Counted from the first letter of the stretch, positions 45,608 to 54,338 are shown. The stretch: 64,000 bases of DNA from Streptomyces lienomycini (GCF_027947595.1 NZ_CP116257.1:5950001-6014000); one strand, 5' to 3'. Translations and numbers: made by a program. The notes: a model not told the origin generated them from the letters alone.

Positions 45608-46285
45608 TCAGACGTCGTCCAGACCTCGTTCGAGTGCATACCGCACCAGTTCCACCCGGTTGTGCAGCTGGAGCTTGCCCAGGGTGTTCTGGACGTGGTT
45701 CTGCACGGTGCGGTGGGAGATGACGAGGCGTTCGGCGATCTGCTTGTAGCTCAGGCCCTTGGCGACCAGCCGCAGCACCTCGGTCTCCCGCTCGGTGAGC
45801 CGGGGCGCCTGGGGGTCGTCGGTGCCCACGGCGGCGGCGGGTTCGGAGGCGAGGCGGCGGTACTCGCCGAGGACCAGTCCGGCCAGGCCCGGGGTGAAGA
45901 CCGGGTCGCCCGCGGCCGTGCGGTGCACCGCGTCCCGCAACTCCTCGGTGGAGGCGGACTTCAGCAGGTACCCGGTCGCGCCGGACTTCACCGCCTCCAG
46001 GACGTCGGCGTGCTCCCCGCTCGCCGAGAGCACCAGCACCCGCACCTTCGGGTCGGCGCCGACGACCTCCTTGCAGACCTGGACGCCGGGCTTGGCGGGC
46101 AGGTTGAGGTCGAGCACGAGGACGTCGGGCGCGGCGGCCCGGGCCCGGCGCACGGCCTGGTCGCCGTCGCTCGCCGTGGCGACGACGTCGAAGCCGGACT
46201 CGGCCAGGTCCCGGGCGACGGCGTCGCGCCACATCGGGTGGTCGTCGACCACCATGACCTTGATCGGGTCCTGTCGTTCACTCAT
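45608..46285 (-). CDS. macR: NarL/FixJ-family response regulator, MacR-like
   Basis: 225 residues: an N-terminal receiver (KVMVVDDHPMWRDAVARDLAESGF, phospho-acceptor Asp in VLVLDLNLPAKPGV, KSGATGYLLKSASTEEL) and a C-terminal LuxR-type HTH (LTERETEVLRLVAKGLSYKQIAERLVISHRTVQNHVQNTLGKLQLHNRVELVRYALERG). It overlaps the sensor gene by eight bases. From memory this pair corresponds to S. coelicolor MacRS, which affects development and actinorhodin production. pfkA follows 52 bp downstream on the same strand. Confidence 0.93.
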   Translation of the reverse strand: MSERQDPIKVMVVDDHPMWRDAVARDLAESGFDVVATASDGDQAVRRARAAAPDVLVLDLNLPAKPGVQVCKEVVGADPKVRVLVLSASGEHADVLEAVKSGATGYLLKSASTEELRDAVHRTAAGDPVFTPGLAGLVLGEYRRLASEPAAAVGTDDPQAPRLTERETEVLRLVAKGLSYKQIAERLVISHRTVQNHVQNTLGKLQLHNRVELVRYALERGLDDV

Positions 46286-47519
46286 GGTCCGCCGCCTTTC
46301 CCCCGCGCGGCGCCGCCGCCGGTTCCTTCGGTGCCCTCAGTTCGACCTCCGTGCCCTGGCCGGGCACCGAGATCAGCTCGGCCGTGCCGCCGAGGTCGCG
46401 CAGTCGGCCCCGGATGGACAGGGCCACGCCGAGCCGTCCCTCTCCCTCGGCCTCGGCGAGCCGCCCGTCCGGGATGCCGGGGCCCTCGTCGCGGACGGTG
46501 ACGATCACCTGGTCGGGTTCGTCCTCGACCAGGATCCAGGCGCGGGCCCGCTCGCCGACGTGCCTGCGCACATTGTCCAGGGCGGCTCCCACGGCGGCCG
46601 CCAGCTCCCGCGCCGCGGCCGGCGCCAGCGGGACCGGCGCTCCGGGCTCGGCCAGGTTCACCAGGGAGCCGGCGTACGGGGCGAGCAGCGCGCGCAGATC
46701 GACGGGGCCGTCCGGGTCCGTCCCCTCCGGTTCGTCCACCGCCCGTACGACCGCGCCGTCGGCGGTGTCCTCCGACACCCGGGAGACGGGCACCAGGCCG
46801 CCGGAGACCAGGGTGCGCAGCGCGACCTCCTGCTCGCCGGCGAGCCGGCCCAGCTCGGCCGCCTCGCCGCCGATGACGGCGCCCCGGCGCTGCACCATCG
46901 CCAGCACCTGGAGGACGCTGTCGTGGATGTCCCGGGCGAGCCGCTCGCGTTCCCGGGTCGCCGCCTCGATCTCCAGGGCGCGGGCGAGGGTGCGCTCGGA
47001 GGCACGGGCGACCTCGACGACGTAGCCGATGGCGATGGAGGCGACCCAGACGAGGATGACGTTGTGGACGGTGTCGCGGGCCGGGGTGCCGCGTTCGACC
47101 AGGTTGGCGACGGCGACGAGGGTGGAGGCGACGGCCGCCCAACGCCAGCCGCCCTTGATGGCGAAGGCCAGCACGGACCCGGCGGTCCATATCGACGGCA
47201 GGGTCGGGCCGCCGTCCATGACGCGTTCGTGGGCGTCGGCGAAGGGCGTGAGCATGACGCCGGTCAGCGCGACGGTGAGGTCGGCGGCGAGGAAGCGCTT
47301 GGTGCAGCTCGCGGCGTTCGCGACCTTGGGGAGGGTGGCCAGGGTCCACACGAAGAGGACGGCGTAGTAGGCGACGGCCAGCCAGGGGCGGTCGAAGCCG
47401 GAGTAGGCGGTGGCGAAGAAGCCGATCGCGTACAGCATGGTGAGCACGCGGTAGCCGGCGAGCGCCCGCCACAGCGGCTGCTCGACCGACATCCTCATGA
47501 CTCTCTCGCGCCTGGCCAT
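46278..47519 (-). CDS. macS: Membrane sensor histidine kinase, MacS-like
   Basis: 413-residue kinase with about five transmembrane helices in residues 15-165 (a DUF5931-type sensor region), a linker coiled coil, then a HisKA_3-type H-box RERERLARDIHDSVLQVLAMVQRRG. A HATPase_c domain follows, with the N-box region AAVGAALDNVRRHVGE and G-box VRDEGPGIPDG...LGVALSIRGRLRDLGGTAEL. It phosphorylates the overlapping response regulator. The start is ATG 47519; an internal ATG eight codons later is possible. Confidence 0.92.
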   Translation of the reverse strand: MARRERVMRMSVEQPLWRALAGYRVLTMLYAIGFFATAYSGFDRPWLAVAYYAVLFVWTLATLPKVANAASCTKRFLAADLTVALTGVMLTPFADAHERVMDGGPTLPSIWTAGSVLAFAIKGGWRWAAVASTLVAVANLVERGTPARDTVHNVILVWVASIAIGYVVEVARASERTLARALEIEAATRERERLARDIHDSVLQVLAMVQRRGAVIGGEAAELGRLAGEQEVALRTLVSGGLVPVSRVSEDTADGAVVRAVDEPEGTDPDGPVDLRALLAPYAGSLVNLAEPGAPVPLAPAAARELAAAVGAALDNVRRHVGERARAWILVEDEPDQVIVTVRDEGPGIPDGRLAEAEGEGRLGVALSIRGRLRDLGGTAELISVPGQGTEVELRAPKEPAAAPRGGKAADHE

Positions 47520-47562
47520 GTCCCCCTGTCCCCTCCCCCGGGCACCGCCGCCGGTGTGCCGC

Positions 47563-48369
47563 CTAGGGCCCGGTCCGGTCCTTCGCCGCCTGTTCCTTCT
47601 CGGCCTGTTCCTTCTCGGCCTGTTCCTTCTCGGCCTGGGCGAGCGCGGCCCTGGCCGCCTTGGCCGCCTCCTTCTCGGCCTTCGCCGCCTCCGCGAGCTG
47701 CCGCTTCATGGCGGTCGCGTACATGTCGACGTACTCCTGGCCGGAGAGCTTCATGATCTCGTACATGACCTCGTCGGTGACCGCGCGGAGTACGAAGCGG
47801 TCGTGCTCCATGCCCTGGTAGCGGGCGAAGTCCAGCGGCTTGCCGATCCGGATGCCGGGCCGCATCAGCTTCGGCATCACCTGGCCGGGCGGCTGGATCT
47901 TCTCGGTGTCGATCATGGCGACCGGGAGGACGGGCGCACCGGTGGCGAGCGCCACGCGCGCGAGGCCGCCCGGCTTGCCGCGGTAGAGGCGACCGTCCGG
48001 GGAGCGCGTGCCCTCGGGGTAGATGCCGAACAGCTCGCCGCGCTCCAGGACCTCTATGCCGCTCTTGATGGCGGCCTCCCCCGCGCCGCGCGCACCGGAG
48101 CGGTCCACCGGGAGCTGGCCCACGCCCTTGAAGAAGGCGGCGGTCAGCCGGCCCTTGACTCCGGGCGTGTTGAAGTACTCGGCCTTGGCGATGAAGGTCA
48201 CCTTGCGGTCGAGGACGGCGGGCAGGAAGAACGAGTCGGAGAACGACAGGTGGTTGCTCGCCAGAATGGCGGGGCCGTCGGCCGGGATGTGCTCCAGGCC
48301 TTCCACCCAGGGCCGGAAGGCGAGCTTCAGCGAACCCCCGATGGTGACCTTCATCGCGCCGTACAACAA
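47563..48369 (-). CDS. 1-acyl-sn-glycerol-3-phosphate acyltransferase (PlsC family)
   Basis: Acylates lysophosphatidic acid in phospholipid synthesis. 268 residues: the catalytic NHxxxxD motif in LASNHLSFSDSFFLP, then VTFIAKAEYF, GIYPEGTRSPDGRLYRGKPGGLARVAL, and PVLPVAMIDTEK. The start is TTG 48369 with GGGAGG seven bases upstream; ATG 48354 is an alternative. The tail (from about residue 225) is an Ala/Lys/Glu/Gln-rich coiled coil containing AEKEQ three times, encoded by exact 15-bp tandem repeats at 47591-47635. Confidence 0.92.
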   Translation of the reverse strand: MLYGAMKVTIGGSLKLAFRPWVEGLEHIPADGPAILASNHLSFSDSFFLPAVLDRKVTFIAKAEYFNTPGVKGRLTAAFFKGVGQLPVDRSGARGAGEAAIKSGIEVLERGELFGIYPEGTRSPDGRLYRGKPGGLARVALATGAPVLPVAMIDTEKIQPPGQVMPKLMRPGIRIGKPLDFARYQGMEHDRFVLRAVTDEVMYEIMKLSGQEYVDMYATAMKRQLAEAAKAEKEAAKAARAALAQAEKEQAEKEQAEKEQAAKDRTGP

Positions 48370-48543
48370 CCGAGTGCCTCCCGTGTCTGAGGCTCAGACC
48401 TTAACCCGGGGCACCGTCAATGGCCCCGACGGCCCTGGTCGGTGTCAGTGCGGTCGCGTACGGTGAAGTAGCCGCGAAGTACCGACGAGCACCGCACACG
48501 ACGTGCCGGCTGTGCCGGCCCCCTGACGACAGGAGACCGAGAC

Positions 48544-49347
48544 GTGCCGGTCCTGCCCGGAGCCGAGCCGTTCCGCCACGAGGGCGGGGAGGTCGGCGTC
48601 CTCCTCTGCCACGGCTTCACGGGTTCCCCGCAGTCGCTGCGCCCCTGGGCCCGGTACCTGGCCGCGCGTGGCCTGACCGTCGCGCTGCCGCTGCTGCCCG
48701 GGCACGGCACGCGCTGGCAGGACATGCAGGTCACGGGCTGGCAGGACTGGTACGCGGAGGTGGACCGCGAGTTGCGCGCCCTGCGTGAGCGCTGCGCGCG
48801 GGTCTTCGTGGCCGGTCTGTCCATGGGCGGTGCGCTGGCGCTGCGGCTGGCCGCCAAGCACGGGGACGCGGTGGAGGGCGTCATGGTCGTCAACCCGGCG
48901 AACCGGATGCACGGCGTGGCCCAGCACGCCCTCCCGGTCCTGCGCCACCTGGTGCCGGCGACGAAGGGCATCGCCAGCGACATCGCCAAGCCGCTCAGTA
49001 CGGAGCTGGGGTACGACCGGGTGCCGCTGCACTCGGCGCACTCGCTGCGCGCCTTCTTCCGGCTCGCCGACGGCGATCTGCCGCAGGTGACCCAGCCGCT
49101 GCTGCTGCTGCGCAGCCCGCAGGACCACGTGGTGCCGCCGACCGACTCGGCGCGGATCCTCGGCCGGGTGTCGTCGACGGACGTGACGGAGGTCCTGCTG
49201 GAACAGAGCTACCACGTGGCGACGTTGGACCACGATGCGGACCGGATCTTCGCGCGGAGCGTCGCGTTCATCGGCCGGCTCGCGCCCGGTTCCGTCGGGG
49301 AACCGGAGCCCGGTCTCGGCAAGGAAGGGACGGCCGCAGGTGGCTGA
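48544..49347 (+). CDS. Alpha/beta-hydrolase, carboxylesterase/monoacylglycerol-lipase type
   Basis: 267-residue hydrolase resembling Bacillus Est30. It has the oxyanion region VLLCHGFTGSPQSLRPWARYL, nucleophile serine in FVAGLSMGGALALRLA, acid in LLLLRSPQDHVVPPTDS, and histidine in VLLEQSYHVATLDHD. No signal peptide. GTG 48544 is preceded by GACGACAGGAGACC. Its stop region overlaps the start of the next gene by eight bases. Confidence 0.92.
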   Translation: MPVLPGAEPFRHEGGEVGVLLCHGFTGSPQSLRPWARYLAARGLTVALPLLPGHGTRWQDMQVTGWQDWYAEVDRELRALRERCARVFVAGLSMGGALALRLAAKHGDAVEGVMVVNPANRMHGVAQHALPVLRHLVPATKGIASDIAKPLSTELGYDRVPLHSAHSLRAFFRLADGDLPQVTQPLLLLRSPQDHVVPPTDSARILGRVSSTDVTEVLLEQSYHVATLDHDADRIFARSVAFIGRLAPGSVGEPEPGLGKEGTAAGG

Positions 49348-49960
49348 GCACGACTCCGACCGCGAGGACCGCGAGGAGCGGGACCTGGAGCGGGAGCGCC
49401 GCGAGGGGCGGGAGCGCGCGGCGGGCGGCGGGCCCGAGGGGCAGCAGGACGCGTCCTTGGACGAGGACGCCGCCTGGGCCGCGATCGTCGCCGGGTACGG
49501 GGAGGAGCCTCCGGACCCGCCGGGCGCGAAGCCGTTCAAGTCCGTCGAGGACCTCGCGCTCCTGGAGCCCGAGGTGAACGACGAGAAGCCCTCGGCCGAC
49601 CAGCCGTCCTCGGCGCGGCCGCTGGGCGGCTCCGTGGCGTTCGCGCCCGGGGTCGGCCCCCGGGACCACACGCCGGCCGAGCCGTCCGACGAGGACTTCG
49701 ACGCGGACGACGAGGGCCACTTCGTACCGCCCGAGCCGCCGCCGCTGCCCGACGCGGACCCCACCTCCAAGTTCGGCTGGCTGGGCGTGCTCGGCGGCCC
49801 CGTGCTGCTTCTGCTGGCGGTGCTGCTCGGCTGGGACATGACCTGGTGGCTGGCGACGCTGAGCATCGGCGGTTTCCTCGGCGGCTTCGCCACCCTGGTC
49901 ATGCGGATGCGGACGGGCGACGAGGACGACGACGACCCGGGCCGGGGCGCGGTGGTCTAG
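49340..49960 (+). CDS. Acidic membrane protein of unknown function
   Basis: 206 residues from GTG 49340, overlapping the esterase gene. The N-terminal ~145 residues are charged and Pro-rich with an Arg/Glu repeat start (DREDREERDLERERREGRE). Two membrane helices follow (about 147-165 and 168-188, LGVLGGPVLLLLAVLLGWDM and WLATLSIGGFLGGFATLVM), and an acidic tail GDEDDDDPGRGAVV. I do not recognise a family beyond a conserved streptomycete hypothetical. The coupling suggests the hydrolase acts near the membrane. Confidence 0.75.
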   Translation: MAEHDSDREDREERDLERERREGRERAAGGGPEGQQDASLDEDAAWAAIVAGYGEEPPDPPGAKPFKSVEDLALLEPEVNDEKPSADQPSSARPLGGSVAFAPGVGPRDHTPAEPSDEDFDADDEGHFVPPEPPPLPDADPTSKFGWLGVLGGPVLLLLAVLLGWDMTWWLATLSIGGFLGGFATLVMRMRTGDEDDDDPGRGAVV

Positions 49961-49987
49961 GGCCTGCTCCCCGGTTCCGGAAGCGGC

Positions 49988-50002
49988 CCGGTCCGGGACC
50001 GG
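49988..50002. terminator. Compact GC hairpin between convergent genes
   Basis: CCGGT and ACCGG flank a 5-base loop in the 54-bp space between the membrane-protein stop and the phosphatase-family stop. Probably a weak bidirectional terminator. Confidence 0.45.
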
Positions 50003-50014
50003 CCGGGTGCGGGT

Positions 50015-50776
50015 TCAGGTGGTCGCGGGTACGCGGAGGGCGGTCAGGACCGGCAGGTGGTCCGTGGCCGCCCTCAGGTCGTCCTCGGCCACCCCGGGCA
50101 GCCCCAGCGGCACGCCGCAGCCGAGCACCTCCACGCCCTCGGTGACGAAGACGGCGTCGATGCGCCGGTCCGGGCCGGTGGCGGGGAAGGTGTACTCGCC
50201 GCCCCAGGGCGCGGCGGTCCAGCAGTCCCGCAGCCCGTCGCCGAGCCGCCGGAAGGTGCGGCCGCCGGGGCGCTCGTTGAGGTCGCCACCCGCCACGGCG
50301 TGCTCCACGCCCAGGGCGGCCAGCTGGTCGAGGAGCAGGCCGGCCTGCTCGTGGCGCTCGTCCGGCCGCAGCGACAGATGGGTGCTCAGTACGCCGAGCC
50401 GGGCGCCGCCGACGCGGACCACGGCGGTGGCGAGGCCCCGGCGGTGCTCGCCGGGGGTGAGCGGGAGCAGTACGTCCTCGGTGCGCTCCACGGTGGCCCG
50501 CAGGGAGCAGAGCAGCGCGGGGCCGGCCGCGGTGCCGCCCCCGGAGAGGAGGACCAGGTCGGACGCGGCGGCCAGCCGGGTGATCTTCTTGCGCCAGCGG
50601 AAGAGCCGGGGGGCCTCCTGGAGGAGGACGAGGTCGGGCGCGCAGGCGGTGATGACGCGGGCGAGGGCGTCGGTGTCGTCGCGCAGCGAGCGGATGTTGT
50701 AGCTCAGGACGCGGATGACCGCGGAACCGTCGGGCTCGGTGCGGGAGTTGGGGAGCGCGGGGAGGGACGTTGCCAT
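50015..50776 (-). CDS. Endonuclease/exonuclease/phosphatase (EEP) family hydrolase
   Basis: 253-residue metal-dependent phosphoesterase. EEP fold residues: IRVLSYNIRSLRDD, the Glu in PDLVLLQEAPRLF, VLSTHLSLRPDERHEQAGLL, the Asp-Asn pair in HAVAGGDLNERPGG, and the final ATDHLPVLTALRVP. Substrate could be nucleic acid, phosphoinositide or sphingolipid; nothing resolves this. No signal peptide. Confidence 0.88.
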   Translation of the reverse strand: MATSLPALPNSRTEPDGSAVIRVLSYNIRSLRDDTDALARVITACAPDLVLLQEAPRLFRWRKKITRLAAASDLVLLSGGGTAAGPALLCSLRATVERTEDVLLPLTPGEHRRGLATAVVRVGGARLGVLSTHLSLRPDERHEQAGLLLDQLAALGVEHAVAGGDLNERPGGRTFRRLGDGLRDCWTAAPWGGEYTFPATGPDRRIDAVFVTEGVEVLGCGVPLGLPGVAEDDLRAATDHLPVLTALRVPATT

Positions 50777-50819
50777 GGCGTCAATTTACGGGACCGCATG
50801 ATCGGGCGCCTCATGGGTC

Positions 50820-50888
50820 GGGGCGCGGGGTTCGTGGGCGACTGCCGGTCGGATGAGGCTGGTCGCGCAGTTCCCCGCGCCCCTTGGG
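50820..50888. repeat. Streptomyces intergenic hairpin repeat, copy A
   Basis: GGGGCGCGGGG (50820-50830) and CCCCGCGCCCC (50873-50883) can form an 11-bp perfect stem with a 42-base loop. The 26 bases 50863-50888 (TCGCGCAGTTCCCC... GGG) recur exactly at 57389-57414. I know this GCGCAGTTCCCCGCGCCCC sequence as a common streptomycete intergenic element. It lies just after glkA and may terminate or stabilise its transcript. Confidence 0.75.
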
Positions 50889-50921
50889 TGGGGACGGTTG
50901 CCGTCGCTCTGAAAGCGACTG

Positions 50922-51875
50922 TCACATGATCGGGTCGGGTTCCCGGGCCAGGTCGGCCGCGCCCACCAGGCCGGCCTTGTTGCCGAGTTGGGCGGCGACC
51001 ACGTCGGCGACCGGGCGCCAGTTGCCGCCGACCAGCCAGCGCTTGTACGACTTGCGGATCGGGTCGAGGACCAGGTCGCCCTCGTCCGAGAGGCCGCCGC
51101 CGACGATGAAGGCGGACGGGTCGAAGAGCGAGGCCAGGTCGGCGAGGCCGGCACCGGCCCAGCGGGCCAGCTCCCGGTAGGAGTCCACGGCGACGGGGCA
51201 GCCCTGGCGGGCGGCGACCGAGATGTGCTTGCCCTCGATGCCGTCGGGGGTGCCGTCGCCGAGCGCGAGCAGCACCTCGGCGCGCTCGGGGGTGGCGTTG
51301 GCACGCTGCTTGGCGTACCGCACCAGCGCCCGGCCCGACGCGTACTGCTCCCAGCAGCCCTGCGAGCCGCAGCCGCACAGCAGACCGTCGGGCACCATGC
51401 GGATGTGGCCGAACTCTGCGGCCACCCCGAAGTGGCCGCGGCGCAGCTTGTTGCCGATGATGATGCCGCCGCCGAGGCCGGTGCCGAGGGTGATGCAGAT
51501 GACGTTGCGGTGGCCCTTGCCGCCGCCGAACTTGTACTCGCCCCAGGCCGCGGCGTTGGCGTCGTTCTCCACGACGACGGGGAGGCCGACGCGGGCCTCG
51601 ACCTTCTCCTTGAGCGGCTCCTGGCGCCAGTCGATGTTCGGCGCGAAGTAGACCGTCGAGCGCTGGCGGTTGACGTATCCGGCGGCACCGATACCGACGC
51701 CGACGATCTCGTGCCCCACGCGCGCGCCGTCCACCGCGGAGGCGATGGCGTCCACGATGGCCTCGGGTGTGGTGGGGGTCGGCACCTTGTGGGTCGAGAG
51801 GATGTTGCCTTCCTCGTCGACCACGCCGGCCGCGATCTTCGTGCCGCCGATGTCGACGCCGATGGTGAGTCCCAT
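50922..51875 (-). CDS. glkA: ROK-family glucokinase
   Basis: ATP-dependent glucose kinase; in Streptomyces GlkA also mediates carbon catabolite repression. 317 residues from ATG 51875. Signatures: TIGVDIGGTKIAAGVVDEEG (phosphate site), VVENDANAAAWGEYKFG (catalytic Asp), VICITLGTGLGGGIIIG, EFGHIRMVPDG and the ROK zinc motif CGCGSQGCWEQYASG. The following gene is a DUF5304 protein upstream on the same strand, 54 bp away. Confidence 0.97.
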   Translation of the reverse strand: MGLTIGVDIGGTKIAAGVVDEEGNILSTHKVPTPTTPEAIVDAIASAVDGARVGHEIVGVGIGAAGYVNRQRSTVYFAPNIDWRQEPLKEKVEARVGLPVVVENDANAAAWGEYKFGGGKGHRNVICITLGTGLGGGIIIGNKLRRGHFGVAAEFGHIRMVPDGLLCGCGSQGCWEQYASGRALVRYAKQRANATPERAEVLLALGDGTPDGIEGKHISVAARQGCPVAVDSYRELARWAGAGLADLASLFDPSAFIVGGGLSDEGDLVLDPIRKSYKRWLVGGNWRPVADVVAAQLGNKAGLVGAADLAREPDPIM

Positions 51876-51929
51876 GAATCCCTCAGTTCGGTCGAGCCCC
51901 GCTAAGGGCAACCGTACCCGAGGCGGGGC

Positions 51930-52490
51930 TCAGTCCAGGTCGATGCGCTGTCCGGGGCCGGTGCCCCCGTCGCCCTCGTCGCGGTCGTCGGCGCCGCGTT
52001 CGTCCTGGTCACGGGGGTCGCGCGGGTCCTTGGGGGTGGTGTCGCCGGTGGTCCAGCGGCGTTCCTGGTTCTGGACGGCGGAGCGGTAGGCGGCGAGGAG
52101 TTCGCCGCCGGCGGCGGCGAGGTGGTCGAACACGTCCGGGTTGCGCTCGACGACCGGTTCCACGGCGGCCCTGGCCTGCTGGACGACCTGGCGGACCACC
52201 TGCTGGGCGGCCGGTCCGGCGACCTGGCCGAACAGCGGCGACTGGAGGGCGGACAACTTGTCCGCGACGGTGTCGACGAGCCGGCGCAGCTCCTCGGCGG
52301 CCGAGCCCGGCGGCGGCCCGTACTCGGCGCGACGGCGGGCCTTCTCCGCCTCCAGGTCCTCGGCGCAGGCCGTCGCCCACGCGTCGGTGTCGGTGGCTCG
52401 CGGTTCGTCGGCTCGCGCCTTGTCGGCGGCTCGCGTCTCGTCGGCCTCGCCGGGGCGGGGGGCCTCGGACGGGGGGAGCTCTTCGCTCAT
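51930..52490 (-). CDS. DUF5304-type hypothetical protein
   Basis: 186 residues from ATG 52490. An Ala/Asp/Arg/Glu-rich N-terminus (AADKARADEPRATDTDA) leads to a helical central part (WATACAEDLEAEKARRRAEYG, then AAEELRRLVDTVADKLSALQSPLFGQVAGPAAQQVVRQVVQQARAAVEPVVERNPDVFDHLAAAGGELLAAYRSAV). An Asp/Arg/Gly-rich tail follows. I assign DUF5304 from memory of the streptomycete neighbour of glkA; function unknown. Confidence 0.75.
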   Translation of the reverse strand: MSEELPPSEAPRPGEADETRAADKARADEPRATDTDAWATACAEDLEAEKARRRAEYGPPPGSAAEELRRLVDTVADKLSALQSPLFGQVAGPAAQQVVRQVVQQARAAVEPVVERNPDVFDHLAAAGGELLAAYRSAVQNQERRWTTGDTTPKDPRDPRDQDERGADDRDEGDGGTGPGQRIDLD

Positions 52491-52563
52491 GACGGACTCC
52501 TGACTACGGTTCGTCCTTACGACGTTACCCGAACGGGCCCGTGCCCCGCCGGGTTCCGTCGGG

Positions 52564-53736
52564 TCAGCGCTCCCGCGGCCACAGGTCCGGGTCCGGCGCG
52601 AACCGGACGGCGAGCGCGCCCTCCCGCAGCGCGGCCCCGTCGACGGTGCAGCGGCGCAGTGCGGACGGCAGCGGGACGACGCGGCGGAACGGCCCGGCGG
52701 CGACGGCGAGTTCGTCACCGCGGCGGACGAGGTCGAGTTCCTCGCGCACGGCGCCGGGCAAGGGGATGTGCCAGACCAGCACGCCGTCCTCGGCCAGCCG
52801 GTCGGTGACGGGCCACTCGACCGGGGGAAGGTCCGGGGTGACGCCGGGCACGTCGAGGGCCGCGAGGTCGTCCGTGCCGCGGGGGTCCCGGCCGAGGTGG
52901 GCGACGGTGCGGACGTCGTACGTCCCCCGCCACTCCTCCAGTGCCTTGCGCTGCTGGGCGAGCGGGCCGCCGAGCCAGCTGTCCGCCGGGACGTCCTCGG
53001 GCAGGACGCGGTTGGCGACCAGCAGGTCGGTGCGCAGACCGCGCAGGGCGAGGCCGAGGGTGGCGGCGCGGACGGCGTCGGTTCCGGCCGGTCCGGGTTC
53101 GGCGACCAGCCGTACGACGGTGTGCCGGTCGGCCAGGACGGCCTCGGCGGCGGCGAGTTCCAGGTCCCAGCGGGTCGCGGCCTCGTACAGCGCCTCGGCG
53201 GGCATGGGGACGCCCGCGAGCCGGCCGAGGACGGGGCGCAGGGCGCGGGCGGCCTGCCGCTCGGGCGGGAGCAGCCGGCGCAGGCAGCGGCGCAGTTCCT
53301 CGGGCGCGGCGAGCAGGGCGAGGGCGCGTGGCGCGGGCGGGAGGTCGACGACGAGGAGGTCGTGCGTCTCGGCCAGGGCCGCCTCGCGCAGGGAGCGCAG
53401 CAGGGCGAGTTCGTCGGCGCCGGGCAGCGGCGTGAGCTCCTCGCTGTCGAGGCGGGCGGCGCCGAGGAGGTCGAGCGCGGAGGCGGCGCGGTCCTGGAGG
53501 GCGGCGAGGGTGTCCCGGAAGTCCTGGGCGGCGTCGGGCCGCCGGACGGTGAGGCCGGGTTCGACGAGGCTGGGCGCCGGGCCGGTGCGCACGCCGAGCG
53601 CGGCGCCGAGGGTGTCGTCGCGGTCGGTGCCCAGGAGCAGGGTGCGGGTGCCCTGCCGGGCCGCGGTGAGCGCGGTGGCGGCGGCGACGGTGCTACGGCC
53701 GGTGCCGCCGGGGCCCGTGATCAGGAGGGTGCGCAT
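52564..53736 (-). CDS. ArsA/GET3-like ATPase family protein with degenerate P-loop
   Basis: 390 residues with an ArsA-like layout. The N-terminal motif reads GPGGTGRST where active relatives have GKGGVGKT, so both the signature and the Walker lysine are replaced. DLLVVDLPPAPRALALLAAPEELRRCL gives the switch region, and VRLVAEPGPAGTDAVRAATLGLALRGLRTDLLVANRVLPED the adenine-side region. The C-terminus is an alpha-crystallin-like lobe (LAVAAGPFRRVVPLPSALRRCTVDGAALREGALAVRFAPD). Probably a non-arsenical, possibly non-hydrolysing, paralogue. Confidence 0.85.
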   Translation of the reverse strand: MRTLLITGPGGTGRSTVAAATALTAARQGTRTLLLGTDRDDTLGAALGVRTGPAPSLVEPGLTVRRPDAAQDFRDTLAALQDRAASALDLLGAARLDSEELTPLPGADELALLRSLREAALAETHDLLVVDLPPAPRALALLAAPEELRRCLRRLLPPERQAARALRPVLGRLAGVPMPAEALYEAATRWDLELAAAEAVLADRHTVVRLVAEPGPAGTDAVRAATLGLALRGLRTDLLVANRVLPEDVPADSWLGGPLAQQRKALEEWRGTYDVRTVAHLGRDPRGTDDLAALDVPGVTPDLPPVEWPVTDRLAEDGVLVWHIPLPGAVREELDLVRRGDELAVAAGPFRRVVPLPSALRRCTVDGAALREGALAVRFAPDPDLWPRER

Positions 53737-53850
53737 GGGGGTGAACGGTACCGGTGCCCGGGCGCCCCCGGGCGCGGGTGCGGGGGGTGCCAGGGGTGCG
53801 GGTGCGGGTGCGGGGGGATGCGCAGCCCGGCGGTGCGGGGTGCCGCTGCG

Positions 53851-54285
53851 CTACTTCGACTCCACCCGCTTCTTCAGGCCCGCCAGGGCCCGGTCGATGA
53901 TGACCTTCTCCGCCTTGCGCTTGATCATGCCGAGCATCGGAATCTTGACGTCGACGGTGAGCCGGTAGGTGACCTCCGTGCCCGTGCCCGCGGGGCGCAG
54001 GAGGTAGGAGCCGTCCAGGGAGCGCAGCATCTGGGACTTCACCAGCGTCCAGGAGACCTCGTGCTCGCCGGTCCAGGTGTAGCCCAGCGTCTGGTCGTCC
54101 TTGATCGCGCCGGCGTCCATGACGAGGCGGACCCGCTCGGCACGCCCCCGTGCGTCGGTCGCGAGGACCTCCGCCTCCTTCACCTCGCCGGTCCAGTCCG
54201 GGTAGCGGGCGAAGTCGGCGATCACCGCCATGACGTCGGCGGGTGCCGCCTCGATGGTGATGCTCGAGCTGGTGTGTTCCGCCAT
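53851..54285 (-). CDS. SRPBCC-family polyketide-cyclase/lipid-transport-like protein
   Basis: 144 residues of a START/Bet v1-like fold (SITIEAAPADVMAVIADFARYPDWTGEVKEAEVLATD...VTYRLTVDVKIPMLGMIKRKAEKVIIDRALAGLKKRVESK). Such proteins bind hydrophobic ligands. The following upstream gene on the same strand is a phosphoesterase, and the fatty acyl-CoA ligase lies further on, so a role with fatty acids or lipids is plausible but unproved. The 53737-53850 stretch holds GGGTGCGGGT-type tandem repeats and no gene. Confidence 0.88.
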   Translation of the reverse strand: MAEHTSSSITIEAAPADVMAVIADFARYPDWTGEVKEAEVLATDARGRAERVRLVMDAGAIKDDQTLGYTWTGEHEVSWTLVKSQMLRSLDGSYLLRPAGTGTEVTYRLTVDVKIPMLGMIKRKAEKVIIDRALAGLKKRVESK

Positions 54286-54338
54286 CGCCGTGGCTCCTCC
54301 GGAATGCGGGCCGCTACTGAGGGTCGTCGTACGCCCAT

